DNA from: Agrobacterium tumefaciens
Lineage (GTDB): Bacteria; Pseudomonadota; Alphaproteobacteria; Rhizobiales; Rhizobiaceae
DNA length: 64,000 nt
Assembly (NCBI GenBank): GCA_017744915.1
Contig: JAGIAH010000003.1
Span: 212,606 to 276,605, forward strand
Reading direction: 5' to 3'
In this document: in pieces, positions 30,201 through 38,988 of the stretch
Layout of the letters: each line of letters begins with the position of its first letter
How positions within the stretch are numbered: position 1 is the stretch's first letter
Translations under genes and position numbers: made by a program
The notes under the pieces: generated by a model
The model's database searches: none
What the model was told of the DNA's origin: nothing
The model's input: only the letters and a program-made list of their open reading frames with translations

Positions 30201-30779
30201 CGCCTGCGCCAATTCCGTGCCGCCCTCGGTTGAAACCGCCGTCAGAAGCGAGCGGCGGGCCTCGGCCAGAAGCGTGGTGGCGGCGCGATCATCGAGAACC
30301 GAGAAATGGCCGGCGACATTGGCCTCCAGCGGAAACTGGTGCAGCAGGGCTTCGCAGAAAGCGTGGATGGTCTGGATTTTCAGCCCGCCCGGGGTCTCCA
30401 GCGCCTTGGCGAACAACCGCCGCGCTTCGGCAAGTTTGATGCGATCCGGCACCTTGCCTTCGATGGCGGCGATGCGGTCCTTGAGATCGGAATCCGGCAA
30501 AGTTGCCCATTCCGCCAGCCGGTCGAAGACGCGGCTCGACATTTCAGATGCCGCGGCCTTGGTATAGGTGAGGCAGAGGATCGCCGAGGGGCGGCACCCG
30601 GCCAGCAGCAGGCGGATGACGCGTTGGGTCAGAACATGGGTCTTGCCGGAACCGGCATTGGCCGACACCCAGGCGGAACTCGCGGGATCGGAGGCAAGCC
30701 GCTGCCGGGCGCTGGTCCAGTCGATCCAGCTTTCCGGCGTGTCGGCGGTGGGGCCGGCATCGAAGGGGTCAATCGTCAT
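27222..30779 (-). CDS. addA: double-strand break repair helicase-nuclease AddA
   Basis: AddAB resects double-strand breaks and loads RecA, replacing RecBCD in this group. The 1185-residue protein is a UvrD-like helicase with Walker A AWVSANAGSGKTHVLTQRV near residue 27, motif II HILVDEAQDTSPVQW and motif VI LLYVAMTRAADHLVV. A C-terminal PD-(D/E)xK nuclease has VILVDYKTNR. ATG 30779 starts eleven bases inside the addB end; a longer in-frame start at 30923 would lie within addB and lacks family similarity. Confidence 0.96.
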   Translation of the reverse strand: MTIDPFDAGPTADTPESWIDWTSARQRLASDPASSAWVSANAGSGKTHVLTQRVIRLLLAGCRPSAILCLTYTKAAASEMSSRVFDRLAEWATLPDSDLKDRIAAIEGKVPDRIKLAEARRLFAKALETPGGLKIQTIHAFCEALLHQFPLEANVAGHFSVLDDRAATTLLAEARRSLLTAVSTEGGTELAQALAYVLDLADESGLEALLSAIIANRSALRTFLHEAKQSGGLDARLRQDMQIAAGETEETVAAAFWPLPGLSGLALDTYLTLADEVGGSRVIDVAYALREAKRQTDPVRRMEFIEAALLTAKGEKKSDTYVINKGMQKSAPDLVDALTLARDHVVACRNRYRLVRMLAATKSALVLAERLIGDFEDLKKQRSQLDFEDLIERAANLLNRDTAGAWVHYKLDQGIDHILVDEAQDTSPVQWSIIQSLAADFFTGESARMGRRTLFAVGDEKQSIYSFQGARPERFSQERDETKRRVDQVEQAFHRIRLPLSFRSTQDVLAAVDQVFSDPKNASGLSADNEPVEHRSNRAGHPGTVEVWDMVAPETTEDEEDWTAPFDALRESAPATIVARRIAARIADMIGNETIIEKGVERAVEPGDILVLVRKRAAFVNALTRELKRRKNIPVAGADRLRLTDHIAVQDLLALGRFVVLPEDDLSLAALLKSPLFNLTEDDVFEMAATRSETESVWQRLQVLSGEESSRLSIVTDKLRGFISLSKTATVHDFFAAVLTLHDGRKKFLGRLGNEASDVLDEFLSFALDHERTGLPGLQAFLSVLETDSPEVKREQDKDRGEVRIMTVHASKGLEAPVVFVVDGGSKAFNHSHVPKLRFAEAEGDAFPVWLPGSGFSNHLIRSDEERLKTAAEDEYRRLLYVAMTRAADHLVVCGYRGQKENPECWHAIVKVALADNQDHCQPQLFSADGEEWHGLVWRKSEARATPAPHKPAEPRQEEDQALPAGLLTPLPALPSLPRPLSPSGAGTIIDDGADDLAVRSPLFGEKTEASSFALQRGRLVHRMLQALPDFAGSEREEAARRYAERAARFWPATEREHLIQAVLRVLSEPAVQPAFSANSRAEVSIMGTMTLGRQHYAVSGRVDRLAVEGDRVILVDYKTNRVPPREAREIPFSHVAQLAIYREILAPLYPGKEFVCALIYTENAAFVRVGEDAMAEALAAIKTK

Positions 30780-33700
30780 CGCCGTCTCCCGGTTCCGCCG
30801 TCGACCATTCCGAAACGCGGGCGAGGTGGTCATATTCCCCGCCATAGGACTGCTGTTCTTCAGGCACCAGCCGTGATGCGAAACCGTTTTCGCCTTCGCG
30901 CAGCGAGCGTACGAATTTGGCAAGCTGGTCGATCGATTCCGTCGCCAGTTCGATAGCGGATTTCGGCGGTCTTTTACCGCTTCGGCTGGAATGTTCGTTA
31001 TTCACCTGATCGGGAAAAAATCGGTCTCCCGGCCGCAGGCGCACATAGATGAGATTCTCAGGCGTAGGCGAACCTGTTTCGCGGAAGGCGCCGCGCATCA
31101 GTGCCGCCGCTTCCAGCGCCAGTTGCGGGTCGAGCAACGCCCGCGCCTGATTGACGGAAGGTGCAAGACCGGTCTTGTAGTCGATAATATCCGCCTGGCC
31201 GCTGGTCTTGATGTCGATACGGTCGGCGACGCCGGTCAGCCGGATGCCTGCCTCGGCGATTTCTTGGCCCGCCCGTGCTTCGAAAAAGCTTCGGCGGATG
31301 GAGGGTTGCCGTTCTTTCTCCCAATCGATGAAGGCGCGGGCCACCGCCGCAAAACGCGGACGCCAGATAACATCCACATGCGCAGGCAGGTTTTCCGCGT
31401 CGAAACATTCGTCGAGAATGCGTTGCATGGCTGCGAGCGAGGCCGGTGTACCAGGAATGTGCTCCTCACGGGAATAACGCTCGATAATCCTGTGATAGAG
31501 CGTACCGCGATCGGCGGCGTTCGGGTCGCGGTTGAACGGGTCGAGCGGGTCCAGTTTCAGGATGCGCCGCGCATAGATCGAATAGGGATCGCGGCGCAGG
31601 CGTCCCACTTCGCTGAAGGAGTAGTTCTTCGGCTGAAGATCGGCCGGCGGTTTCGGGGCAGGGCGCTTGGCGGCCTCCTGATCGATGCTTTCATCCACCA
31701 GCCCCGCCCAGTGGCGATAGGTCTCGCCGCGTTTCCTCAGTTCTTCGGCAAAATTCTCGCCGCCCAGTGCCAGCAGCCGTTGCAGCCAGCGGGAGGCAAC
31801 GGCGGGGGTGGAGCCCTGCCTTAGCGCCCGGGTGTAAAAAATCTGTCTGGTGCCGTTCGCCATCTCGAAATCATGCGCCAGCTGGCCGATGCGCCGTTCC
31901 GGCGGTTCGAGCCCGATGGCGGTCTTCATGCTGCGGGACAGGAACGGGTTATTCGCCGTCTGGCCTGGCCAGAGCCCTTCATTGAGGCCGCCGATGACGA
32001 CGGTGTCGACACTTTGTAGTCGCGCCTCCAGCGCGCCGAAGATGAAAATGCGCGGATGGCGCATGGATCGCGGCTTGATCGATTCGCCCGCCACCAGCGC
32101 TGCAAAAATATCGATCCATTGCGGCCCGTCCGCGTCGAGGATGTCGCCGCTCTCCATGAGTTCTGCAAAGAGGCTGGAGAGTTTGTCTCCCGCCTCGCCG
32201 GACCATAATGCGGCCAGATCATTACTGTCGTCAGCGCAGATGGCCTCGATCACCCGGCCTGTCCGCTCCGCCCAATCGGAAAGCGGCAATTTACCGGTGA
32301 AGGCGCGGCCGGAACGGTCACGACGGATGAAGGCGGAACCGAGCGGCTCCGTGGCAGTCGCTATACGCCGCGCAAGATCGCGGGCCGCCTCAACGCTTCC
32401 TTCCGGCAGCGCCACCCGCCAAGCAGGTGGGTGCCGGTCGTCGCGCTGGGCCAGAAGCTGCGCATCCAGAACCGCTTCGAGATTGCCGATTTCGGTTTCG
32501 ACGCGCCCGCCGCGCAGAGCGATCAGCTCCAGCGCTTTCGAAGCCTTGGTAAAAGCGTCACCGGAAAGCCCGAAGCGGGCGAGGGGATGCTTCAGAAGTG
32601 AAATGATCGGCACCGGGTCTCCGGGCCTTAGGATGGCTTCCAACGCCAGTTGTGTCAGCCCCGCCTGCGGCGTGGCGGAAAGTGGCGTACCGGCCGAATC
32701 GTCGGCTTCGATGCCGAAACGCTGCAACTCGGTCGCGACCCGCCGCGCCAGCCCGCGGTCGGGCGTTATCAGCGCCGCCTGAGACGGTCGTCCCGTCCCC
32801 GATGTTTCGAGTGCCAGTCTGAGCGCCACTGCGATGGCGGTTGCTTCTTCACGCTCGTTCGCGGCCTCGATCAATGTGGCCGCCGCGAAGGCCTCGTCGA
32901 AAAAGCCGGGATCCCTGTCTTCGCGCCAGCGGTTCCAGTCGCTTGTGGACTTGGCGGGTGCGAGGGCGGCCGAAAATACGGCCGCGCGTTTTTCCAGATC
33001 ACGATCGAGAGCACCGATCTGAGCCACATCGTCCCGGAACATGCCGAGCTTCTGTAGCAGCATATAAAGCCCATATTGCGAATGGGTGCGGCTCGAAGGA
33101 TCGGTGGGGTCCTCGGCAATCGCCTGCCACTGTTCTTCGGGCATGGCAAGATCGAGCCCCGGAAGCACGACGGTGCCCTGCGGCAGGGCCGCAACGGCGG
33201 CGATGAGATCGGCGGCTGCCGGAATGGAGCCTGTGGAGCCCGCCACGATGATCGGCCCCGTATCCGGCAAATTGGCAAGCCGGTCCGCCTCCGCCCGCAG
33301 GATAGCGTTGCGATGCCGGCCCGCCGAGGAACGGTTGAGTTCAGCAAGCCGCGCTGGCCAGAAGACGCTGGCGATCTTCAGGAAGTCCGCCGTCAGCTGC
33401 CACCATTGCGCATGTTCGCCGGTATCGAGATGCTGAAGCGCTTCCCAGTCCTTTTCTTCCGTATCCATCGCGTCGATCACCTCGCCAAGCGCTCGCGCGA
33501 GCCAGATGGCGTCGGCGGGGCTGGCGGGGGCGACCAGTGGCGAATCCGAATGAATCGCCCGGATGGCGTCGGGCAGGCTGTTGCGCCAGGCGAGGATGAG
33601 GCGCGCCAGTTCGATCAGCCGGCCGGTGCCGGAAATCGGTGGCGCGAGATCCATGATCTCAGGATTTTCGATATCGAAGAAACCGCTATCGTCGTCTGTT

Positions 33701-33954
33701 TCACCAAGAGGCCGGATCAGCGGCAGAATGGCGGATCGGCCGCCCAGAAGATCGACGAATTCGGAGCGTAGCACGCGGGCGGAGCGCCGCGTCGGCACAT
33801 AGATCGTCACGCTCGCAAGTGAAAGAGGATCAGCCGGATCATATCTATAGCCGGCTGTCAGCCGCCCGTCACACAGCGTTTCCGCGAGCGTCTTGAGGAA
33901 CGGCGTTCCCGCAGCGATCGTCAGGACGCGCTTGGCGTGGTGGGTGAGCGTCAT
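30769..33954 (-). CDS. addB: double-strand break repair protein AddB
   Basis: AddB is the second subunit of the AddAB nuclease-helicase. The 1061-residue product has a C-terminal PD-(D/E)xK nuclease with RIDIKTSGQADIIDYKTG. No cysteine occurs around or after this motif, so the four-cysteine iron-sulfur staple known in Bacillus AddB is absent. The N-terminus (RVLTIAAGTPFLKTLA) lacks a Walker A motif. Both losses appear typical of alphaproteobacterial AddB as far as I remember. It overlaps murU by four bases and addA by eleven. Confidence 0.93.
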   Translation of the reverse strand: MTLTHHAKRVLTIAAGTPFLKTLAETLCDGRLTAGYRYDPADPLSLASVTIYVPTRRSARVLRSEFVDLLGGRSAILPLIRPLGETDDDSGFFDIENPEIMDLAPPISGTGRLIELARLILAWRNSLPDAIRAIHSDSPLVAPASPADAIWLARALGEVIDAMDTEEKDWEALQHLDTGEHAQWWQLTADFLKIASVFWPARLAELNRSSAGRHRNAILRAEADRLANLPDTGPIIVAGSTGSIPAAADLIAAVAALPQGTVVLPGLDLAMPEEQWQAIAEDPTDPSSRTHSQYGLYMLLQKLGMFRDDVAQIGALDRDLEKRAAVFSAALAPAKSTSDWNRWREDRDPGFFDEAFAAATLIEAANEREEATAIAVALRLALETSGTGRPSQAALITPDRGLARRVATELQRFGIEADDSAGTPLSATPQAGLTQLALEAILRPGDPVPIISLLKHPLARFGLSGDAFTKASKALELIALRGGRVETEIGNLEAVLDAQLLAQRDDRHPPAWRVALPEGSVEAARDLARRIATATEPLGSAFIRRDRSGRAFTGKLPLSDWAERTGRVIEAICADDSNDLAALWSGEAGDKLSSLFAELMESGDILDADGPQWIDIFAALVAGESIKPRSMRHPRIFIFGALEARLQSVDTVVIGGLNEGLWPGQTANNPFLSRSMKTAIGLEPPERRIGQLAHDFEMANGTRQIFYTRALRQGSTPAVASRWLQRLLALGGENFAEELRKRGETYRHWAGLVDESIDQEAAKRPAPKPPADLQPKNYSFSEVGRLRRDPYSIYARRILKLDPLDPFNRDPNAADRGTLYHRIIERYSREEHIPGTPASLAAMQRILDECFDAENLPAHVDVIWRPRFAAVARAFIDWEKERQPSIRRSFFEARAGQEIAEAGIRLTGVADRIDIKTSGQADIIDYKTGLAPSVNQARALLDPQLALEAAALMRGAFRETGSPTPENLIYVRLRPGDRFFPDQVNNEHSSRSGKRPPKSAIELATESIDQLAKFVRSLREGENGFASRLVPEEQQSYGGEYDHLARVSEWSTAEPGDGDDD

Positions 33955-34688
33955 GCGAAACGTTTTTCCCTGAACTGCCGGATGATGCTTTCCGCATCGT
34001 CAATCGCATCCGGCGTGCCGACGGTGATCCAGTGGCCATCCAGAGAAAGCCCGAAAAGCCGTTCTTTCTCAATGGCCCGGTCGAAATAGATATTGAGGTT
34101 GAAGGCATCTGTCGGCGCATCGTCGAGCAGGCGCGAATCCATGGCAATGGCGCCAGCATAAACCACCGGGTTCGGGTCTCCGTCGCGATAACGCACCAGT
34201 TTCCCATCAGCGGCAAGGTTGAAATCCCTCTTGCCATTGTGGCCGGTGGTGCGATCCATGTCGACGCAGAGCAACGCCATATCCATGCGGGCCGGGTCGA
34301 AGAATTGCGCAAGCTTGCGCAGATTGCTGACGGCGTTCAATTGCTCGCCAATCCAGAAGAGATCGGCATTCATGACGAAGACCGGACCGGGTTCCAGAAG
34401 CTTCAGGCCTTTTGCGAGCCCGCCGCCGGAATTCATCAGCTTGGAACGCTCGTCGGAAATCAGTATTTCGGCGTCCGAGCGATGCGCCAGATGGGCGATC
34501 ATCTGCTCCGCATGGTGATGCACATTAACGACGATCTTCTCGGCTCCGGCTTCGACAAGGGCGTCGAGCGCGTAGTCGATCATCGGCTTGCCGGCGATCT
34601 TCACAAGCGGCTTCGGGATCGTATCGGTGATCGGGCGCATCCGCGTGCCAAGCCCGGCGGCCAGCACCATCGCGTTTTTGATCGTCAT
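33951..34688 (-). CDS. murU: N-acetylmuramate-1-phosphate uridylyltransferase (MurU-type nucleotidyltransferase)
   Basis: MurU converts MurNAc-1-phosphate to UDP-MurNAc in the peptidoglycan recycling route that bypasses the early fosfomycin-sensitive steps. The 245-residue product has the nucleotidyltransferase signature MVLAAGLGTRMRPITDTIPK and VKIAGKPMIDYALD, the metal-binding FVMNADLFW and the late GHWITVGTPDAIDDAE. The start ATG 34688 follows the amgK-domain stop by 15 bases; TTG 34697 is also in frame. Its partner kinase AmgK is the C-terminal half of the preceding gene, which strongly supports the assignment. Confidence 0.9.
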   Translation of the reverse strand: MTIKNAMVLAAGLGTRMRPITDTIPKPLVKIAGKPMIDYALDALVEAGAEKIVVNVHHHAEQMIAHLAHRSDAEILISDERSKLMNSGGGLAKGLKLLEPGPVFVMNADLFWIGEQLNAVSNLRKLAQFFDPARMDMALLCVDMDRTTGHNGKRDFNLAADGKLVRYRDGDPNPVVYAGAIAMDSRLLDDAPTDAFNLNIYFDRAIEKERLFGLSLDGHWITVGTPDAIDDAESIIRQFREKRFA

Positions 34689-34703
34689 CGTGGTCAACCG
34701 TGT

Positions 34704-36215
34704 TTAGTCGTTAAATTCCATGCCCATGCGGACACACCACTCTCGAAGTGGCGCGAGTTCGGGATGCGAAAGCGCGTCAGCGAGATAACGGAACGTCCTC
34801 GGCATATGTTTCATATAACCGGGTTTCTTGTCCCGTTCCAACAGCCTCACCCAGATACCGGCAAGCTTGCAGTTGCGCTGCGCCGACATGATGGCGAAAG
34901 CCTTGAGGAATAAGGTCTCATCGAAGGCAGGCGTCGCATTTCTGCTGTCGAGATAATGCGAAAGCAGGCGTGCCTGTAGTTCGGGGGAGATGGTAACCCG
35001 CGCATCCTGCACGATGGAGGCGAGATCATAAGCGGTGGGGCCAATCATCGCGTCCTGAAAATCGATCAGGCCAACCTGCTGGATACCGCTGTTCTCAGCC
35101 TGCCAGAGCAGGTTCGGCGAATGGAAGTCGCGTAGCAGAAGCCCCGTTTCACAGCCGGCGAGCGCGTCGATCAGGCCGTCCCATATGGCGTAATAATCCC
35201 GCTTCTCACCTTCGGTGAGCGCTCCGCCGCGCTTATGGGGCAGATACCATTCCACCAGTAGCGAAACTTCGATCTTCATCGCCTGCCGGTCAAAGGCAGG
35301 AATTTCGTATGTGCTGCCGTCGCGCATCGGCAGCAATGCCGGGCGCGGTGTCTGGTGAAGGGCGGCGAGACAGGCGACACTTTGAAGATAACGTTCTTCT
35401 ATTGGTGTGCCGTCGGTAGCCAGCACACCCTCCCGCCCGAGGTCCTCCAGCAGGAGAATACCCTGATCGATATCCGCGGCCAGAATCTCCGGCGCGCAGA
35501 AGCCGCTGTCTCGCAGATAATCGCCGATCGCAACGAAGGAGCGAGCATCCTGGGCGAGGTGAACGATTTCCGCATAGGTCTTGCCATCCGCGACGATCGC
35601 GCCTCGCATGGGGCGCCGCCAGTCCATCAGGATGAGGTCCGGGCCATCGGTGGAAATCGTCTCATAGGCGCGTGTGGAGGCATCGCCGCTCAGGAAACGG
35701 CGGGTCGCATCGCCTCTGCCGTTTTTCGCTAGGAATTCACGAATGGCGAAAACACGGTCGAGCCGTGCTTTCTGTCGTGCGGGTGCCTCTATCACGGCCA
35801 CGCGACCTTCGCCCGAATGCGTCAGGCGCAGGGTGATCGTCTGTTCCGGCGGCAGAGCCTCGGCGGCGATATCCGGCCATTCGATCAGGCAGATACCGTC
35901 CTCCAGCATCTCGTCGATGCCGAGTTCATCCAGCTCCGAAACATCCGAAAGCCGGTAAAGATCGAGATGGGCGACGGGAATGCGTGTGGCATAGGTTTGG
36001 ATGATGGTGAAGGTTGGGCTTGGAACCTCAAGATCGGGCTCATCCGCCATGGCCCGAATGAAGGCGCGGGCGAGCGTCGACTTGCCGGCGCCGAGATCGC
36101 CGATCAGCGCCAGGCAATCACCGGGTTTCAGGGCGAGAGCAAGGTCTTCACCGAGCCTGATGGTGTCCTTTTCTCCTTCGAGGGAGATGGTGATCGGCAA
36201 GATGTCTTCGCTCAT
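34704..36215 (-). CDS. tsaE-amgK: fusion of TsaE (tRNA threonylcarbamoylation ATPase) and AmgK-type sugar kinase
   Basis: The 503-residue protein has two parts. Residues 1 to about 150 are TsaE, with Walker A LIGDLGAGKSTLARAF (about 38-53) and VPSPTFTIIQTY; TsaE supports t6A37 synthesis on tRNA. Residues from about 165 to 495 are a phosphotransferase of the aminoglycoside/choline kinase fold, with the catalytic RDFHSPNLLW and metal-binding LIDFQDAMIGPTAYDLAS. That fits AmgK, which phosphorylates MurNAc at C1. The start overlaps the divL stop by four bases. The fusion is shared by other Rhizobiales, as far as I remember, and is not an artefact of a lost stop. Confidence 0.93.
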   Translation of the reverse strand: MSEDILPITISLEGEKDTIRLGEDLALALKPGDCLALIGDLGAGKSTLARAFIRAMADEPDLEVPSPTFTIIQTYATRIPVAHLDLYRLSDVSELDELGIDEMLEDGICLIEWPDIAAEALPPEQTITLRLTHSGEGRVAVIEAPARQKARLDRVFAIREFLAKNGRGDATRRFLSGDASTRAYETISTDGPDLILMDWRRPMRGAIVADGKTYAEIVHLAQDARSFVAIGDYLRDSGFCAPEILAADIDQGILLLEDLGREGVLATDGTPIEERYLQSVACLAALHQTPRPALLPMRDGSTYEIPAFDRQAMKIEVSLLVEWYLPHKRGGALTEGEKRDYYAIWDGLIDALAGCETGLLLRDFHSPNLLWQAENSGIQQVGLIDFQDAMIGPTAYDLASIVQDARVTISPELQARLLSHYLDSRNATPAFDETLFLKAFAIMSAQRNCKLAGIWVRLLERDKKPGYMKHMPRTFRYLADALSHPELAPLREWCVRMGMEFND

Positions 36216-38857
36216 TCTGCGGCGATGGAATGCGGCCGTGTGGCGGAGGGAATACGGCAGGTGACGATGGTGCCGTTGCCGGGTCGGCTGTCGATGCTGA
36301 CGGTGCCGTGATGCAGGCTGACGAAGCTTTCGACAATGGAAAGGCCAAGCCCCGCACCGGTCCGCCGCCCGCCATTGCCACGCGTCGCGAAGCGGTCGAA
36401 CACCGTCTTCAGCATATCTTCGGGGATGCCGGGACCCTTGTCCGCCACGGAGAATACGAAGTCACCCTCGCTGCGCTGGCAGGAGAGCTGCACCGAAGAC
36501 CCTTCCGGCGCAAAATTGATCGCGTTGGTCAGGAGCTTGATGAGAATCTGTTTCAGCCGCTGGTGATCGGCCACCAGGCTGCCGAGATGGGCAGGCGCGA
36601 CGATCTCGAGCGAAATACCGCTTTCCTGCAGCCGGTCGGCGATCTGCACCGAAACATCGTCGAGCAACTCGTTCAGATCATTATCCGAATAATTGAGCTG
36701 CATGATGCCCGCATCAACGGTCGCGAGATCGAGAATATCGTTGACGATGGTCAGGAGAACGGAGGACGAGGTGGAAATATGGTCGAGATATTCCGCCTGC
36801 CGTTCCGTCAATTGGCCGATGCCGGGTGTCTTCAGGAGATCGGTGAAGCCGATGATATTGGTCAGCGGCGAGCGCAGCTCGTAGGACACATGCTGCACGA
36901 AATCGTTCTTCAGCTCATCGGCCTTCAGAAGTGCGTCGTTCTTTTCCTTGAGCGCCCGCTCGGCGCGCACGCTGTCCGTCATGTTGACGAAGGTCAGCAT
37001 GGTCTGCGCATCCGGCAGCGGAATGATCGCATAATCAAGCACGAGACCGGAAAGCAGCTCCAGCGTGCCCTGCCGCGACGGCCGTTCGTCATCGAAGCTG
37101 GTGATGAACTGGCTGAAGGCGCGCCAGCCGTCCGGCCCGTCATAGGATTGGGCGCAGGCGGTTTCGATGGCACGAATATGCGTGCCCGTTTCCGCCTGTT
37201 CCGCCGTGACGCCCCAGAGGGCCCGGAATGCCGGGTTGGACAGGCGAATGCGCCCGTCTGCGCCGAACACGGCGACACCTTCGGCCAGATGGTCGATGGT
37301 TTCGCCCTGCACCTTCACCAAGGTGTTGTAACGCATCTGCAGGTCGACCTGCTCGGTCAGGTTCTCGAAAACCCAGGTCGCGCCACCCTGCGGATGGGCC
37401 GTGGCGATGACCCGCAACGTCTGGCCGTTGGGCAGGTGCCAGAGATCGGTCTTGGTATCGAGCGAACGGTAGACGGAAAGCGCCGTCTCCTTCCAGTTCT
37501 TCCAGTTCAGCTGTTCGGGCAACTTGCCGGCGCTGCGCAGCCTGTCCAGAAGCTCGGAATTATCAGGACCGGATTCGAGGAAAACCAGATCGAAACCCCA
37601 CAGGCTGGCAAAAGCCTGATTGTAGAATTGCAGCCGCTGCCGGCCGTCGAAAATGGCAACGGGCGTTGCCAGATGATCGAGCGTTTCCGCGTGGCTTTTC
37701 AGAACCCGCTTGAGTTCTTCGCTGATGGTATCGGCTTCGGTGGCATCGATGGCGATACCGGCAGATCCGCCCGCCGTCTTGATATCGACGACATCGAAGA
37801 AGCTGCGGTTACCGGAAACGACGGTTGAAATACGATCGTGATAGGGTGATTCCGGTGTCGCGGCCGCGCGTATCTTCTGGCGGGTGACGGTGTTCAGAAG
37901 TTCGCGCTTCTCCTGAATGGCCTGCTCGGCATTGCGCGCATCCACCGCATGGGCATAAGCGTGATTGACCCAGGTGAGTTCACCTTCGCTATTGCGACGC
38001 CAGACAGGCTGTTCGATGGAATCGAGAAGTTCCTGAAATGTTGAGACGGAGGCAAGCAGACGCTCGCGCTCCACCTGCAATTCGGCGAGTTCGGCACGCA
38101 GATTGTTGAGCGCGATGAAACGCGCAAAGGCATTGCCGCCGGAAACGCGGCCCTGAACCTCGATGACTTCGCCACGCTGCGTCTCGATGGTCAGATCGAA
38201 ACTCTGGGCGTGGCTGCGCAGTTTTTCGATGGATTTTTCAAGCTGGCTCGCGGATGCCGGTTTCAGCCAGCGGCCGAATGCCAGAAAATCCTGATCCGCC
38301 TGCGGCACACCGGTCTCGGCCGGCAGCTGTCCCAGAAATTCCGGGCGCTTGTCCGCGCCGTCCCAGATGACGATGCGGCGGCTCCTGTCGGAGATCAGCG
38401 CCTCGTATTTCGCGATCTTGTGGTGGGATTGCGCCAGCGCCTGACGGTATTCGCTGCTTTCCGCCTCGATATTGCCGCGCTGACGCACCAGCCAGACAAC
38501 CGAAAACAGCGTTGCCGAAAGCATGCCGACGAAAAGCGAATAGGTGATGGTTTCTCCAGACGAGAAGAGCCGCGCGCCGGTCTTTGCCACAAGGCCGTCC
38601 TGGGCCATTGCAACGGTTGTCGAGCCGGTGAGAACCGTACCCGAAAGCAGGATATGCGCGCGCGAAACGCCGGTCCGGATCGCACGGATTGCCAGCCGGC
38701 ACCGTGCCAAAGCATTTCCAGGAAAAGTGGGTGCCGGTTTTCCGTCCGGAAAGGCGCAGAAATGCTCCGACGCCTGCGCGCTCAATGCCACGCCCGCATG
38801 CGTGTTTTCCACGCGTTGAACTGTCTGCTCGCGCAGATCCGAATTGTGAACCGCCAT
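36212..38857 (-). CDS. divL: DivL-type cell-cycle kinase with tyrosine in place of the phosphoacceptor histidine
   Basis: In Caulobacter DivL controls the CckA-ChpT-CtrA pathway through DivK. The 881-residue product has one or two N-terminal membrane segments (about 58-85 and 104-123), PAS-like domains between about 270 and 640 (TPVAIFDGRQRLQFYNQAF, EGVAVFGADGRIRLSNPAF), then the dimerisation box NDFVQHVSYELRSPLTNIIG with Y659 where histidine kinases have H. The ATPase motifs QILIKLLTNAINFAPEG and GAGLGLSIVESFV follow. Codons about 31-49 are made of a dispersed palindromic repeat, so the true start may lie downstream. The stop overlaps tsaE-amgK. Confidence 0.92.
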   Translation of the reverse strand: MAVHNSDLREQTVQRVENTHAGVALSAQASEHFCAFPDGKPAPTFPGNALARCRLAIRAIRTGVSRAHILLSGTVLTGSTTVAMAQDGLVAKTGARLFSSGETITYSLFVGMLSATLFSVVWLVRQRGNIEAESSEYRQALAQSHHKIAKYEALISDRSRRIVIWDGADKRPEFLGQLPAETGVPQADQDFLAFGRWLKPASASQLEKSIEKLRSHAQSFDLTIETQRGEVIEVQGRVSGGNAFARFIALNNLRAELAELQVERERLLASVSTFQELLDSIEQPVWRRNSEGELTWVNHAYAHAVDARNAEQAIQEKRELLNTVTRQKIRAAATPESPYHDRISTVVSGNRSFFDVVDIKTAGGSAGIAIDATEADTISEELKRVLKSHAETLDHLATPVAIFDGRQRLQFYNQAFASLWGFDLVFLESGPDNSELLDRLRSAGKLPEQLNWKNWKETALSVYRSLDTKTDLWHLPNGQTLRVIATAHPQGGATWVFENLTEQVDLQMRYNTLVKVQGETIDHLAEGVAVFGADGRIRLSNPAFRALWGVTAEQAETGTHIRAIETACAQSYDGPDGWRAFSQFITSFDDERPSRQGTLELLSGLVLDYAIIPLPDAQTMLTFVNMTDSVRAERALKEKNDALLKADELKNDFVQHVSYELRSPLTNIIGFTDLLKTPGIGQLTERQAEYLDHISTSSSVLLTIVNDILDLATVDAGIMQLNYSDNDLNELLDDVSVQIADRLQESGISLEIVAPAHLGSLVADHQRLKQILIKLLTNAINFAPEGSSVQLSCQRSEGDFVFSVADKGPGIPEDMLKTVFDRFATRGNGGRRTGAGLGLSIVESFVSLHHGTVSIDSRPGNGTIVTCRIPSATRPHSIAAE
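38711..38766. repeat. dispersed palindromic repeat within the 5' end of divL
   Basis: Outer arms AGCATTTC (38711-38718) and GAAATGCT (38759-38766) and inner arms GGAAAA (38721-38726) and TTTTCC (38738-38743) form a nested inverted repeat. The wording resembles the short intergenic palindromes scattered through rhizobial and Brucella genomes. It is read in frame as about 19 residues near the DivL N-terminus. Confidence 0.6.
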
Positions 38858-38988
38858 CCCCGGTCTGTCTCCGTCCTATGTGCCGCATCTTCGACAAGAC
38901 ATCCCATTTCGTCCCCGCCGCCCTTTGGCGTGTCCGAATCAAGTCTGATGACAATACCGCCTTCATAAATCTGCGGAAAGGGAGCGCG

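Noticed and set aside
36230..37828. Open frame of 532 codons on the plus strand opposite divL
   Set aside because: It is antisense to the kinase and ATPase domains of DivL, which carry clear motifs; no start signal or domain is seen.
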